Notes: generated by a model from the letters alone, not told the origin. A stretch of 64,000 nt of DNA from Litorimonas sp039975855 (GCA_039975855.1 JBDWGH010000002.1:744001-808000), one strand, 5' to 3'; counted from the first letter of the stretch, positions 44,311 to 56,945 are shown. Translations and numbers: made by a program.

Positions 44311-45261
44311 TTAGTTTAATGTACGAGCAATTCGAATGCCGTAATCATCATACCTGTAATCCGTGACGTAACGGATCCGTGCAGCAGCACGTGTTTGATA
44401 TCCATGTGTGACCCAAGAGCCGCCTTTCATGACACGAAACTTACAATCACCATCTTTGCGCGGGGAACCATCGCCGATTGCGCCGCTATGATTAGCATTC
44501 CAGCAATCTTCGACCCACTCATAAACATTGCCGTGCATATCATAAACACCGAACGCATTGGGTTGATACTGACCCACCGTTTGAGTTTTGCGCAAATACT
44601 GACCTGTTGCACCTGAACCATAAGGCGCCTTGCCGTCAAAATTCGCATATTGCGAACTCATATCGAACCCATTGCCGAAAGGTGCGTCTTGACCGGCACG
44701 CGCTACATATTCCCATTCCGCTTCGGACAGAAGACGATAATTTTGACCTGTTTTACCGTTCAGCCATTTCAGGAAATTTTGTGCGTCATTATAGCTAACG
44801 TTAATGACGGGACGTTTGCCTCGCCCCCAACCTTTATCATCTGGCTTATGGCCAGCACAGCCGCCGCTTTTGACGCAGTTATCCCAATCATCGAAAGTGA
44901 TTTCATACTTACTAACTTCGAATCTATAATTGATGAACGTATCGCGCAGTGGATTTTCAAAACGCGCGCGCTTCTTTTCATAGTCTGGAGATCCCAACTT
45001 TCCCGCGCCGGGATTGATAACAACCATCTCTATGCCCATCGGAGAGCTGCCTGCTGTCACAGGACCGACTGTTGCTGGTGTGCCTAAAGCTGCATTTCTG
45101 GCTGCCTCTCGTTCAGCCTTTCGCTTTTCAGCGCGCTCCTTAAGAATTTGTTTCGGATAGCTGTCAACGACCTCAGGAGCCGCTTGTGCCAACGCCATAG
45201 AAGGCACCGTCAAGGCATACCCTATGCTTCCTAGGGCCAATGCCGTGTTTAAGATTTTCAT
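44311..45261 (-). CDS. SUMF1/FGE-domain protein without the FGE cysteines
   Basis: 316 residues from the ATG at 45261 (GAAGGA lies 6 bases before it) with a signal peptide (ILNTALALGSIGYALTVPSM, cleavage near ALAQ). Then a charged helix and an FGE-sulfatase domain from about residue 85: YEITFDDWDNCVKSGGCAGH, RPVINVSYNDAQNFLKWL, YRLLSEAEWEYVARAG, AFGVYDMHGNVYEWVEDCW and FRVMKGGSW. The copper-binding cysteines of true formylglycine-generating enzyme, which follow GGS, are absent (GGSWVTHGYQTRAA), so it is probably another member of this superfamily. Periplasmic. Confidence 0.85.
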   Translation of the reverse strand: MKILNTALALGSIGYALTVPSMALAQAAPEVVDSYPKQILKERAEKRKAEREAARNAALGTPATVGPVTAGSSPMGIEMVVINPGAGKLGSPDYEKKRARFENPLRDTFINYRFEVSKYEITFDDWDNCVKSGGCAGHKPDDKGWGRGKRPVINVSYNDAQNFLKWLNGKTGQNYRLLSEAEWEYVARAGQDAPFGNGFDMSSQYANFDGKAPYGSGATGQYLRKTQTVGQYQPNAFGVYDMHGNVYEWVEDCWNANHSGAIGDGSPRKDGDCKFRVMKGGSWVTHGYQTRAAARIRYVTDYRYDDYGIRIARTLN

Positions 45262-45515
45262 CATATTTCCTTCTAACATCCCCCGCGACGACCCTAGTGG
45301 AATACGTCTGCCAACAACATCTTATACCTGACTAACTGGTGAAAGCCGAGTTAACGTTACACAACTTTAAGCACGTTATTAAACGCATGAAAAGCGTAGC
45401 TTGTGAGCTCGTACAATAAAAGGATGTGAGATTCGGTCAACCTGACTGTGCATTCTCTTCATCAGAGAACACAGACCATTTCAATAAGAGTGATAACCTG
45501 AGCGCGGGCTCAACC

Positions 45516-46361
45516 TTAATGGTCATGCCCCGGATTTGTCCGTGCAAGTTTGCGCATTAAACCCGGCCAAACAAGGTTATCTCCCATGCCCGGAATAAAC
45601 GCGGCGGCGCCTTGTTGATAAACTCTGTCAGCCATGTCTTGTGGTTCTTCAACTAACAGATCCTCATGACCCGCACTTTGCGCGAAAATCTGAGCCTTGC
45701 AGGCATTTTCGAGAAAATACATCCGCAAGAACGCCGTCCCGCAGGTTGGTCCGACTGTAAGCGTGCCGTGATTACGCAACATTAGCAGGGATTTCGCGCC
45801 CAAGTTTGCGACGATACGTTCGCGCTCATCGAGCTCCAAAGCAATACCTTCATAATCATGATAAGCGAGATCATTATAAACCTGCATAGCCATCTGCGTA
45901 TAACGACGTAGGCCCTTTTTCTGTGCACTTACGGCCATGCCATAAGGCGTATGCACATGAATAACGCAGCCCGCATCAGCACGCGCATGATGTACAGCCG
46001 AGTGAATCGTAAAGCCCGCTGGATTGATGAAATACGGTGTTTCCTGACAGACTTTTCCATTGCCGTCGATTTTCACCAAGCCAGATGCCGTCATCTCGTC
46101 AAACATTACGCCGTAAGGGTTAATCAGAAAACGATGCTCACCATCTTCGTCTGGTAAGCGAGCAGAAATATGGGTGAACACAAGATCCGTCCAACCATGC
46201 ATCGCACAGAGACGATACGTCGCCGCCAAATTCTTGCGGATTTGCCACTCGCGATCAGATACTTTCCCTTCTAAGCGTTCAATACTGGTTGGGTCAGGAA
46301 TGTTAAAACCGGACATTCCTTCCAGTGCGCTTGCCGGATTATTATCTGTCTGTGCATTCAT
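45516..46361 (-). CDS. class II aldolase/adducin family protein
   Basis: 281 residues from the ATG at 46361 with GGAG 8 bases before it. The family pattern is clear: LCAMHGWTDLVFTHISARLP, FLINPYGVMFDEMTASGLVK, CVIHVHTPYGMAVSAQ with the metal-binding His pair, and LLMLRNHGTLTVGPTCGTAF with the third His. Members cleave sugar phosphates, but many bacterial adducin-like proteins have no proven substrate. Divergent from galM, which suggests a link to sugar metabolism. Confidence 0.9.
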   Translation of the reverse strand: MNAQTDNNPASALEGMSGFNIPDPTSIERLEGKVSDREWQIRKNLAATYRLCAMHGWTDLVFTHISARLPDEDGEHRFLINPYGVMFDEMTASGLVKIDGNGKVCQETPYFINPAGFTIHSAVHHARADAGCVIHVHTPYGMAVSAQKKGLRRYTQMAMQVYNDLAYHDYEGIALELDERERIVANLGAKSLLMLRNHGTLTVGPTCGTAFLRMYFLENACKAQIFAQSAGHEDLLVEEPQDMADRVYQQGAAAFIPGMGDNLVWPGLMRKLARTNPGHDH

Positions 46362-46425
46362 CACTAATTCTCCATTTTTGCTATTGATAACTTGAACATC
46401 AAATTTAGCAAGTTATGGGCAGATC

Positions 46426-47331
46426 ATGACGCAGCACTGGCAATTTGGAATAAGGGCAGACGGGCAACCCGTCTCTGCTCATCGGCTCAATTCGGAGAGT
46501 GGATTTCAGGCGGTTGTGTTAGATCAGGGGGCGATTCTTCAGAGCTTCCACCTGCCTGACGGCCAAAACATCTGTCTAGGGTTTGAAGACTGGGAAAGTT
46601 ACGAGACCGACTCTGGCTATATCGGGCGTATCATCGGTCCAAATGCGAATCGAATTGTAAACGCCAAATTCGGAATCGACGAAGATCAATTTCATCTCTT
46701 AGCGAATGACGGTGTCCATAATTTACATAGTGGGCCCAAGGGTTTTGACGCTCAATTGTGGGACGCCGCAATAACGGAGACTGGATTAAGGTTGGAACTT
46801 GAATCACCAGAGGAACTTCCTGGTTTCCCTGGAACCGTGAAGGCAGCTTTGAATATCTCTCTCGTAAAGAACAAGCTGAGGCTTGAAATGGAAGCTACAT
46901 CTGACCGCCCTACCCCCCTAAATATGACATGGCATCCCTATTGGAACCTATCCAACACTCCCAGAATTGACGGACATGAATTGCTGGTGGACGCTGAAAC
47001 ACATTCCGAGCTTGAAAGTGATCAAGCCTTGCAAGTTAGAAACACTCGCTATGACTTTCGAAAAGCGCTTCCACTCGGTAGCGTTCAACTCGATAGCAAT
47101 TATATTGATGTGAACCGCGCGGTTTTGACCGTAAGACAAACTGCGATGACAGTAACAAGTTCGCTTCCAGACATGCAGATTTATACTGGAGACTCGCTAT
47201 CGCGCCCTCGCACCGGCATTGCCATAGAACCGCAATTTCGACCCAATGATATAAACTTCGCTCAAGATAGCCTATTGCGGCCCGGTGAAACATATAATCA
47301 TTGGATCGAATATTGTTTTGATGAAATTTAA
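46426..47331 (+). CDS. galM: aldose 1-epimerase (galactose mutarotase) family
   Basis: 301 residues. Converts alpha- and beta-anomers of sugars. Beta-sandwich pattern: VVLDQGAILQSFHLPDGQNI, GRIIGPNANRIVNAKF, LLANDGVHNLHSGPKGFD, NMTWHPYWNLS with the catalytic His, and AIEPQFRPNDIN with the catalytic Glu. The GalM assignment is by family; fine specificity is open. Its stop shares four bases with the convergent ald stop. Confidence 0.92.
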   Translation: MTQHWQFGIRADGQPVSAHRLNSESGFQAVVLDQGAILQSFHLPDGQNICLGFEDWESYETDSGYIGRIIGPNANRIVNAKFGIDEDQFHLLANDGVHNLHSGPKGFDAQLWDAAITETGLRLELESPEELPGFPGTVKAALNISLVKNKLRLEMEATSDRPTPLNMTWHPYWNLSNTPRIDGHELLVDAETHSELESDQALQVRNTRYDFRKALPLGSVQLDSNYIDVNRAVLTVRQTAMTVTSSLPDMQIYTGDSLSRPRTGIAIEPQFRPNDINFAQDSLLRPGETYNHWIEYCFDEI

Positions 47332-48440
47332 AGGACCGAAGCAGCCTCCACCCAATCCAAACCTTGAGCGTCAGCCACAGCTTCAATCGTCAACTTACCC
47401 TCGCACACATTAAGGCCATTCAACAAATGATGGTCTTCTCGCATCGCCTCTTTCCACCCCAGTCGCGCGATGCGCTTGGCGTGATAAAGTGTCGCTGCAT
47501 TGAGCGCGTAAGCTGAAGTTCGCGCAACAGCGCCCGGCATATTCGCGACACAGTAATGGACAACCCCGTCCACTACATATGTTGGATCGGCATGTGTGGT
47601 TGCTTTTGAAGTTTCAAAACACCCACCCTGATCAATCGCGACATCTACAAGAACAGAACCCTCTTTCATGGTGGACAACATTTCTCGGGTCACCAATTTA
47701 GGCGCGGCAGCACCAGGGATTAGCACGGCACCGATGACGAGATCTGCCTCGGTAAGAAGTTTAGCCAAACCATCCGGGGTAGAACGGCGAACCTGCGCTC
47801 GGTTTCCAAACTCATAAGAGAGCTTTTCCATCACCTTATTGGAGCGCTCTAATATTGTTACATCTGCCTGCATCCCGATCGCCATTAGCGCAGCGTTATA
47901 CCCAACATCGCCGCCTCCAATGACCACGACTTTACCAGAAGCAACACCCGGGACGCCGCCAAGAAGAACACCGCGGCCACCGCCAAGCTTTTGCAAGGCT
48001 GTCGCGCCAACCTGAGTAGCGAGACGGCCTGCAACCTGACTCATGGGTTTGAGGAGTGGCAACTCACCGCTGTCATCGGTTACAGTTTCATAAGCAATGC
48101 AAACTGCGCCTGATTCTATCAAACCTTTCGTTTGATCGGGGTCAGGGGCGAGGTGAAGATATGTGTAAAGAATTTGTCCGGGACGAAGCATCGCCCGCTC
48201 AACAGCTTGAGGCTCTTTGACCTTCACAATCATATCACATTTCGCGAAAATCTCGGCCGCGGTATCTTTAATGATTGCTCCGGAGGCCAGGTAGTCATCA
48301 TCCATAGATCCAATGCCTGCACCTGCTAGCGTTTCGACCCAGACTTCGTGCCCGTCAGCGACCATTTCTGAAACCGATTCAGGTGTCAGGCCGACACGAA
48401 ATTCCTGCGACTTTATTTCTTTTGGGACGCCAATACGCAT
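47328..48440 (-). CDS. ald: alanine dehydrogenase
   Basis: NAD-dependent interconversion of alanine and pyruvate plus ammonia. The ATG at 48440 (370 residues, normal) follows AAGGAG and gives the expected MRIGVPKEIKSQEFRVGLTP; a longer frame upstream is unlikely. Visible: DMIVKVKEP (Lys), YTYLHLAPD (His), KVVVIGGGDVGYNAALMAIG (NAD) and VDVAIDQGGCFET. Divergent from an Lrp-type regulator gene, which probably controls it. Confidence 0.96.
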   Translation of the reverse strand: MRIGVPKEIKSQEFRVGLTPESVSEMVADGHEVWVETLAGAGIGSMDDDYLASGAIIKDTAAEIFAKCDMIVKVKEPQAVERAMLRPGQILYTYLHLAPDPDQTKGLIESGAVCIAYETVTDDSGELPLLKPMSQVAGRLATQVGATALQKLGGGRGVLLGGVPGVASGKVVVIGGGDVGYNAALMAIGMQADVTILERSNKVMEKLSYEFGNRAQVRRSTPDGLAKLLTEADLVIGAVLIPGAAAPKLVTREMLSTMKEGSVLVDVAIDQGGCFETSKATTHADPTYVVDGVVHYCVANMPGAVARTSAYALNAATLYHAKRIARLGWKEAMREDHHLLNGLNVCEGKLTIEAVADAQGLDWVEAASVL

Positions 48441-48525
48441 AGTGCTCTCCTTTTGGTTCCCGTAACAAATACGACAATGCATTTAGGAATTTCTACAAAA
48501 TCCACTTTGCTGAGAATATTTTTTA

Positions 48526-48536
48526 GGATATTATCC
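48526..48536. promoter_or_regulatory. palindrome in the ald/lrp intergenic region
   Basis: GGATA-T-TATCC lies in the 125-base region between the divergent ald and Lrp-family genes, within a run of AT-rich half-palindromes (48511-48560). Lrp/AsnC regulators typically bind several such sites near their own gene. Predicted from position only. Confidence 0.45.
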
Positions 48537-48565
48537 CACAAATTCTATACAAATTCGGATAAAAT

Positions 48566-49027
48566 ATGAATATTTCTGATATTGACCGAAAAATTCTGCA
48601 CGAACTCCAAACGAATTGCCGGCAGAGCTCAGCAGTAATCGGAGAGAAAGTCGGGCTGTCTCCGTCGGCGTGCCATCGCCGAATTGGGTTATTAGAAGAA
48701 CGAGGCCTTATTGAACGCTATGCGGCCCGATTAAATGGAGAGAAACTCGGTTTTGCAATGACGTTTTACGTCGAAGTCACGCTGGAAGGGCAAAGCGAGG
48801 CTATTTTGTCTGCCTTTGAGAAAACCGCACTGGCCCGCCCCGAAGTCTTAGAGTGCCACCTAATGACAGGTCATGCAGACTATCTTATTAAAGTCGCTGC
48901 TCCAGATACGGCTGACTATGAACGCATTTATCGCCGAACAATTGCCGCACTACCGCATGTAAGCCGAATCCAATCCAGCCTTGTCATGAAAACTGTTAAG
49001 CGATGGTCGGGCTACCCTGCCTTATAA
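48566..49027 (+). CDS. Lrp/AsnC family regulator, divergent from ald
   Basis: 153 residues. N-terminal winged helix (DIDRKILHELQTNCRQSSAV, VGLSPSACHRRIGLLEERGL IERY) and a C-terminal RAM/AsnC ligand domain (MTFYVEVTLEGQSEAILSAF, VLECHLMTGHADYLIKV). Divergent placement against ald is a known arrangement (AldR-like), where the regulator responds to alanine or other amino acids; that is inference here. Confidence 0.93.
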   Translation: MNISDIDRKILHELQTNCRQSSAVIGEKVGLSPSACHRRIGLLEERGLIERYAARLNGEKLGFAMTFYVEVTLEGQSEAILSAFEKTALARPEVLECHLMTGHADYLIKVAAPDTADYERIYRRTIAALPHVSRIQSSLVMKTVKRWSGYPAL

Positions 49028-49191
49028 ATACTTGTGCGCGTGACGATAGCGTGGCTGATTTTTAACGCCAGAGACGCATAATTTGATGCAATACGCATGG
49101 ACCACAGGCTTTAGCTAAGCTATGGCCGACCTTTAAGATTTTAAGATGTGACGGGGTCATTTTGCCAACATCATTGTGCAAACAAAGCTGG

Positions 49192-51558
49192 ATGAAATCC
49201 GTTGCATCATCTGTGCTGATCTCGCTCGCTGGGCTTGCCACGCCTGCTTATGCCCAATTCGGGGCAATCGAACAATCTGATCAAGACCTCAAGCTTGCCG
49301 CTGACAGTCCTTACAGAGACCCGGATATTATTTATCTGGAAGCAGACACGCTGACGAATGACGAAGAAAACAACACTCTCACGGCCCAAGGCGAAGTAGA
49401 GGGTCGATATCAGGACAAAACGCTGAGGGCCGATAGCGTCATACATTACCTGGAGACAGGAAAAGTTATTGCCAGCGGAAACGTTGTGCTCGTTCAGGCT
49501 GACGGCAGCTCTCAATATGCAGATAAACTCGAACTCTCGAACGAGCTGGAAGCTGGTACAGCCACGGATTTCGTGGCGCGATTGCCGGATGGTGGCGTAA
49601 CGGCCGCACGTTTTGTGGCTCGCGGAGAAAACGGAGAGATCGAACTTTACAACGCCTATTACACGGCTTGTGAAGTTTGCGAGGAGAAACCTAACCCGAG
49701 CTGGCGCATTAAAGCTCGGCAGGTCACCCAGGACAAAGACTCTCGGACTGTGCAATATCGCGATGCTACTTTCGAGCTGTTTGGCATCCCAGTTTTCTAT
49801 ACGCCCTATCTTGCCCATCCTGACCCGAGCGCGGATCGGGCTAGCGGCATCTTAGCCCCGTTTTTCGGTTATTCTAACTCGACAGGGTTTAATGCGCGCG
49901 TCCCCTATTACTGGGCCATTGATGATTATACCGAAGCCACAATTACGCCGCGCCTGTATTCGAAGGTAAATCCACTGTTGGAATATGAAGTCGCTAGACA
50001 GTTCCATACAGGGCGTATCGAACTGGAAGGTAGCCTCACCTATGGCAGTATTTTCGACAGGAACGGGGATATTTTTGATGACGCTTCCCTTTTTACGGAT
50101 CCAGACAACGCCCCTGTTGGAAAAGAAGCCCGCGCGCATTTTAATGCGAAGGGGCTTTTTGCTCCTACCAATTTTTGGACCTATGGATTTGGATTCCAGT
50201 ACACCTCGGATGATAACTATCTAACCCGTTATAGCCTAAATGAGCAAAGAGAGACGCAAGGTCTCTATGAAGGGGAATCCCGTCGAAATACATCTCAGGC
50301 CTTTATTGTTGGGCAAGATGACTCAACACGATTAACGGTCTCTTCGGTTGCCTTCCAAGATCGACGAGATCGCATCACGGACAATGGCGATGGTACATTT
50401 CGCTTTTCCGAAACTGATGACGGACAACTCCCCGTCATTGCCCCCCGTATAGAGGTCGAACACTATATTTCAGACCCGGTTTTAAACGGTCGTCTAAAGG
50501 CCAGTGGCAATCTAACGGTTTTAACCCGCGACACGGGCTCAGATTATACGCGCGCAACCGCGAGCCTTGATTATGGTAAAACCTGGATCGCGCCCGGCGG
50601 AATAGAAGTGAAACCGTTCGGCAATATCCGAACAGATTTTTACGACATAAAACCCGACGATGAAATTTTTCCTGATACGGACGACAGCCAATTCAACCGC
50701 ACCCTTGGTCAGGTTGGCGTAGATATTAGGTATCCATTTCTAAAGGCTGGAGAGACCGTCACTTGGGTACTCGAACCTCGCGTTCAAGTTACGCAGAGCT
50801 TTGGTGATGCCAAATTGAACGACTTCACAGAAAGTGGTGCTGGTGATTTCATTTTAGCTGAAGATGCAGGGAATGCAGATTTATCCGCAGCGTTATTGTG
50901 GCAATCCAATAAGTCATCGGGATTTGATTTTTGGCAAGAAGGCACGCGGCTCGACGTCGGCGGTAGTGTGTCAGCGGACTGGGGTACGAGAAGCTCAGTT
51001 AACCTCTTCATCGGGCAATCATTCTCTTCAGGTGGTGACGGACTGGCAATTGATGGCCTGTCCAGCGAAGATGGCGGTTTCCTGCTGGGTTCGGGACTAG
51101 AGGGCAATCAGTCTGATATCGTTGGTGAAGCGACCGTAAATTTGGGCCGCTTATTCAGCACTCAAACAAAGCTAAGATATAACGAAGATTCTAAAGAACT
51201 AACGCGAATTGACTCAACGGCAAGGCTCAGAACAAAATGGGTAGAAGCCAATGCTCGCTATTTCCGCTTGAGTAACGCCAGTGGTGATCTGGTTGATACG
51301 TTGGATGCCCCACAAGAAGAAATAACTGGGTCCGCACGGCTTCATTTGACAAAAAACTGGAGCACTACCTACGCTCTGACACGTGACTTGGACAGCAACA
51401 CTACGCGCCGACAAGCCTTTGGCTTGCGATATCGCGATGACTGCACACTTATTGAGCTACTCTATACGAAGAACCGCTTTAATAACGATGCTATTCTTGA
51501 CAATTCGGGTATCGGAATCCGCGTTTCGCTTTTGACGCTTGGCGATTTCGGCGGCTAA
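49192..51558 (+). CDS. lptD: LPS-assembly protein LptD
   Basis: Outer-membrane translocon that inserts LPS into the outer leaflet together with LptE. 788 residues from the ATG at 49192, chosen because it gives a clean signal peptide (KSVASSVLISLAGLATPAYA); a TTG ten codons earlier is an alternative start. N-terminal OstA/LptA-like domain (YLEADTLTNDEENNTLTAQ then GEVEGRYQDKTLRADSVIHY) and a 26-strand barrel. Cysteines are few (near TACEVCEEKP and DDCTLIELLY). lptE is not recognisable nearby. The stop shares four bases with the convergent reductase gene. Confidence 0.94.
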   Translation: MKSVASSVLISLAGLATPAYAQFGAIEQSDQDLKLAADSPYRDPDIIYLEADTLTNDEENNTLTAQGEVEGRYQDKTLRADSVIHYLETGKVIASGNVVLVQADGSSQYADKLELSNELEAGTATDFVARLPDGGVTAARFVARGENGEIELYNAYYTACEVCEEKPNPSWRIKARQVTQDKDSRTVQYRDATFELFGIPVFYTPYLAHPDPSADRASGILAPFFGYSNSTGFNARVPYYWAIDDYTEATITPRLYSKVNPLLEYEVARQFHTGRIELEGSLTYGSIFDRNGDIFDDASLFTDPDNAPVGKEARAHFNAKGLFAPTNFWTYGFGFQYTSDDNYLTRYSLNEQRETQGLYEGESRRNTSQAFIVGQDDSTRLTVSSVAFQDRRDRITDNGDGTFRFSETDDGQLPVIAPRIEVEHYISDPVLNGRLKASGNLTVLTRDTGSDYTRATASLDYGKTWIAPGGIEVKPFGNIRTDFYDIKPDDEIFPDTDDSQFNRTLGQVGVDIRYPFLKAGETVTWVLEPRVQVTQSFGDAKLNDFTESGAGDFILAEDAGNADLSAALLWQSNKSSGFDFWQEGTRLDVGGSVSADWGTRSSVNLFIGQSFSSGGDGLAIDGLSSEDGGFLLGSGLEGNQSDIVGEATVNLGRLFSTQTKLRYNEDSKELTRIDSTARLRTKWVEANARYFRLSNASGDLVDTLDAPQEEITGSARLHLTKNWSTTYALTRDLDSNTTRRQAFGLRYRDDCTLIELLYTKNRFNNDAILDNSGIGIRVSLLTLGDFGG

Positions 51559-52352
51559 CCGACGAAGCTTTTTTCGACTACGAATTCTGCAGGTTGAGAA
51601 TTCGAACCTTCTTTAAGACCAAAGGTCTCAACGAGCGCCGCAGTATCATCAATCATAGCTTTTGAACCACAGATCATGACTCGATCAGTTTCTGGATTAA
51701 GTTTCGGTGTTCCTGCTTCTTCAAACAGCTTACCTGTCTCCATGAGCGTCGTAATCCGGCCTTTCAGCGGATGATCCTCTCGTGTCAGCGAGGTGATGAG
51801 TTTAAGACGGGATGTCCCATCTTCGCGGACAACCATTTCACCAACCAATGGATCATTTATCAAATCGTCGACCAGACGTTTAGAATACTCCAACTCGCCT
51901 GCTTCACGGCACGTATGGGTAACAATAACTTCATCGTATCGCTCATATGTTTCAGGATCACGGACTAAAGATGCAAATGGCGCGAAGCCCGTTCCGGTGG
52001 AAAACATCCAAAGACGTTTACCCGGCAGCAGTGCATCTAACACTAGGGTTCCGACAGGCTTACGTCCCAGCAATACCGTGTCACCAGTCTCAATAGCCTG
52101 CAGGCGTGATGTCAGGGGTCCGTCTTCAACTTTGATCGAGTAAAACTCTAACTTATCATCCCAAGCTGGAGACGCGATTGAATAAGCCCGCATAACCGGC
52201 CGTTTCTGATCTTCTGTTTTTGGCAGGCCAATCATTATAAACTCACCAGTCCGAAAACGGAAAGACGACGGGCGGGTTATTGAAAAGGCAAAAAGGCGAT
52301 CCGTAAAATGTTCAACGGAGAGGACCTTTTCCTCAGTAGGGGCATTCGACAT
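51555..52352 (-). CDS. fpr: ferredoxin-NADP reductase
   Basis: 265 residues from the ATG at 52352. Moves electrons between NADPH and ferredoxin or flavodoxin. FAD site MRAYSIASPAWDD; NADP site FSTGTGFAPFASLVRD, VTHTCREAGELEY and VMICGSKAMIDD; C terminus AEFVVEKSFVG, as in bacterial Fpr. Could supply the P450 or stress-response Fe-S repair. A 20-residue longer frame upstream is unlikely. Confidence 0.95.
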   Translation of the reverse strand: MSNAPTEEKVLSVEHFTDRLFAFSITRPSSFRFRTGEFIMIGLPKTEDQKRPVMRAYSIASPAWDDKLEFYSIKVEDGPLTSRLQAIETGDTVLLGRKPVGTLVLDALLPGKRLWMFSTGTGFAPFASLVRDPETYERYDEVIVTHTCREAGELEYSKRLVDDLINDPLVGEMVVREDGTSRLKLITSLTREDHPLKGRITTLMETGKLFEEAGTPKLNPETDRVMICGSKAMIDDTAALVETFGLKEGSNSQPAEFVVEKSFVG

Positions 52353-52533
52353 GGTGGAGATTCCATCCTGATATTCTGTTTCGCGCGCCCAATAGACGCG
52401 CATTCGCATTGTTGCAACATCCTATATAGGGAACCGATCGTTCTTTATAAAGAACACACGAGGATGTGATGTATTCAAAATCATTTGACGGTTATCGAGT
52501 TGAACCGCTGCCTCGAACGGCTAAATAGGTAAG

Positions 52534-53777
52534 ATGTCAAATTTGAACATAAAAGCAGATTTTCTCTCTGCGTCCTGGGCGGACTGGCTTGCTTTAGTCG
52601 ACAAAGGACTTCGAGGAGCCGCATTTGATACACTCATTCATAAAACCGAAGACGACATTGTCCGTGGACCACTCTTGTGTGCGGACGATTTACCGCCCTC
52701 TCTGACGGCACTCGGGCGTGTAGATTTACCACTCTTGGACGGGCGCAGTTGGCATATCGCCGCTCCAGTCCGGGATCCTGACCTTAACCATGCAAACATC
52801 CAACTTCTCGAAGATTTAAAAGGCGGCTCAAGTGCGGTTCGAGTTGAAAGAGGACCAGATCTTTCGACACGCAATAACCTCAAACGCTTATTAGAAGGCG
52901 TTTTTTGCGAACTGGTTCCAATCCAATTCGCAACTGGAATAATTGATGGCGACAGTTTTGAAAATATCCTTAGCCTAGAGCGTCTAAAAACCGCGCATGT
53001 CTGGACCGGGTTAGACCCGGTGAAAGACGCTGACGCATTAGCAGCCAAGACCCAAATTGCTCCTGCGAGGTGGCGCCTCATGAGTCTCAGCCCTGCCGAT
53101 ATTCATGAAGCGGGCGGGACAGAGGTCCAAGAAATTGCTGGATTGGCTGCGTCCCTTGTAGAAGCCATGCGGTTGCACGGCGCCCAAACCGTTTGCCAGC
53201 ATATGGTGATTGACCTAGCCGCTGATCGAGAAACACATCTAACAATAGCTAAGTTCCGAGCGGCCCGCCGAATTATTCTACGCATAGCCGACGCTTTTGG
53301 CGAGGACGGGTCAGGCATTCCGCTTTGCGCAGTTACCTCACTGCGAATGATGCAGACCGAAGACGCTTGGACAAACCTACTGAGAGTCATGAGCGCTGGA
53401 TTTGGAGCTGTCATAGGCGGAGCGGATGTAATCACAACAAGGCCGTTCACCGACGGATTGGGGCATGCGACGCCATTTGCCCACCGTATCGCCCGTAATA
53501 TGCAACTCATGATGATGGAAGAGAGTCATCTTGGTCAAGTCTCTGACGCCGCGCATGGCAGTTATTGGCACGAAAACATGACCGAACAACTGGCTCAATC
53601 CGCCTGGGCGCTGTTTCAACAAATTGAATCTGCAGGCGGTATAAAAGCCTATAAAGAGAGCGGAAAAATAGCGGCAGACTTAAACAAATCCATTGCCAAA
53701 CGCGCCGCAAAAAACGCTCCAATTCTTGGGGTTACACTCCATCCTGCCAAAGACGTTAAAACACCGGAGGTACGATC

Positions 53778-53781
<4 letters not shown>
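52534..53781 (+). CDS. mutA: methylmalonyl-CoA mutase, small subunit
   Basis: 415 residues, a degenerate copy of the mutase TIM barrel without the B12-binding domain, which fits a non-catalytic small subunit. Visible: MSNLNIKADFLSASWADWLALVDKG at the start in pieces (FLSASWADW), RDPDLNHANIQLLEDL, and the C-terminal SHLGQVSDAAHGSYWHENMT with EQLAQSAWALFQQIESAGG. It overlaps the large-subunit gene by four bases (ATGA), so translation is coupled. Confidence 0.93.
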
Positions 53782-55919
<2,138 letters not shown>

Positions 55920-55961
55920 AATGTTCCGATCACACCCAATTTTTAACGAGAAAATCGAAAA

Positions 55962-56945
55962 ATGATTGGCCGCGTTGCAGAATTCGCGGCTGCGTGCGGG
56001 CGAGGTTTAAACGCTGTAAGGCCAAAACGTACATTTGGCCCTGCCGAGGTTGACCCCTATTTCGGCTATGCGACAGAAAACGAAATAGTCCTTCGAGGAC
56101 GTGTCATAAGCAGGCGTTCAAAAAAAGCCTCTAAGCCTCCGAAGGAGAGACCTTCAACGTGGTCAAACTTCAAATCTATGGTGGCTCTTTTCAACACGCG
56201 GGAACTAAACAACGTTCACATCCAATGCGAAGGGAAAGAAACCCATACAGATGAAGAAGGTTATTTTGATCTAGAACTCCCTCGACCGAAAAATGCCTCT
56301 GGCTGGAAGGCCTTTGATTGTTACTTTAACGATGAAGAGACCCCAGCAGAACTCACAGCACTGCTTCCGTCACCAGAGGCCAGATATGGCATCATTTCTG
56401 ATATCGATGACACTTTGATTAAAACTGAAGCTTGGAGTCTCATCCGCAACTTGTGGAATTCCTTAACTGGAAACGCAGAGTCGCGGCTTGTATTTTCAGA
56501 TGCCGTCGTCCTAATCCGCAAACTTCATGACGATATAAACCCGGTCTTCTATGTCAGTTCATCACCCTGGAATTTGCACGGATTTCTGAACGAAGTTTTC
56601 GACCGAGCGGGGCTGACCCAAGGTCCAAAATTTTTGAGAGACCTTGGAATTTCAAAGACAAAACGCGTTAGGGATAGCCACGGAAATCACAAAGGCCGGT
56701 CTATTGATACGGTCCTTATGGCCAACCCCACGCTAACATTCATATTGATTGGAGACACAGGACAGCACGATGCTCAAGTGTATCATGACGCCATTTTGAG
56801 ACACCCCAATCGCATACGGCAAGTTATTTTGCGAACGCCCCAAGCCTCACTAGATCGTTCAGATACGTTGTGGATCAATAAGATCATGGAAACAGGCACA
56901 CCGATTTACATTGGCGAAACCTACGGCCCCTTCCTAAGTGCATAA
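55962..56945 (+). CDS. phosphatidate phosphatase APP1-type protein (DUF2183)
   Basis: 327 residues. The C-terminal catalytic domain has the HAD-like DxDxT motif GIISDIDDTLIKTEAWS, the SSSPWNL motif (FYVSSSPWNLHGFL) and FILIGDTGQHDAQVY. An N-terminal beta-rich region (TFGPAEVDPYFGYATENEIV) precedes it. Known members dephosphorylate phosphatidate, so it may act on membrane lipids. Starts 42 bases after mutB, so it may be on the same transcript. Confidence 0.9.
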   Translation: MIGRVAEFAAACGRGLNAVRPKRTFGPAEVDPYFGYATENEIVLRGRVISRRSKKASKPPKERPSTWSNFKSMVALFNTRELNNVHIQCEGKETHTDEEGYFDLELPRPKNASGWKAFDCYFNDEETPAELTALLPSPEARYGIISDIDDTLIKTEAWSLIRNLWNSLTGNAESRLVFSDAVVLIRKLHDDINPVFYVSSSPWNLHGFLNEVFDRAGLTQGPKFLRDLGISKTKRVRDSHGNHKGRSIDTVLMANPTLTFILIGDTGQHDAQVYHDAILRHPNRIRQVILRTPQASLDRSDTLWINKIMETGTPIYIGETYGPFLSA

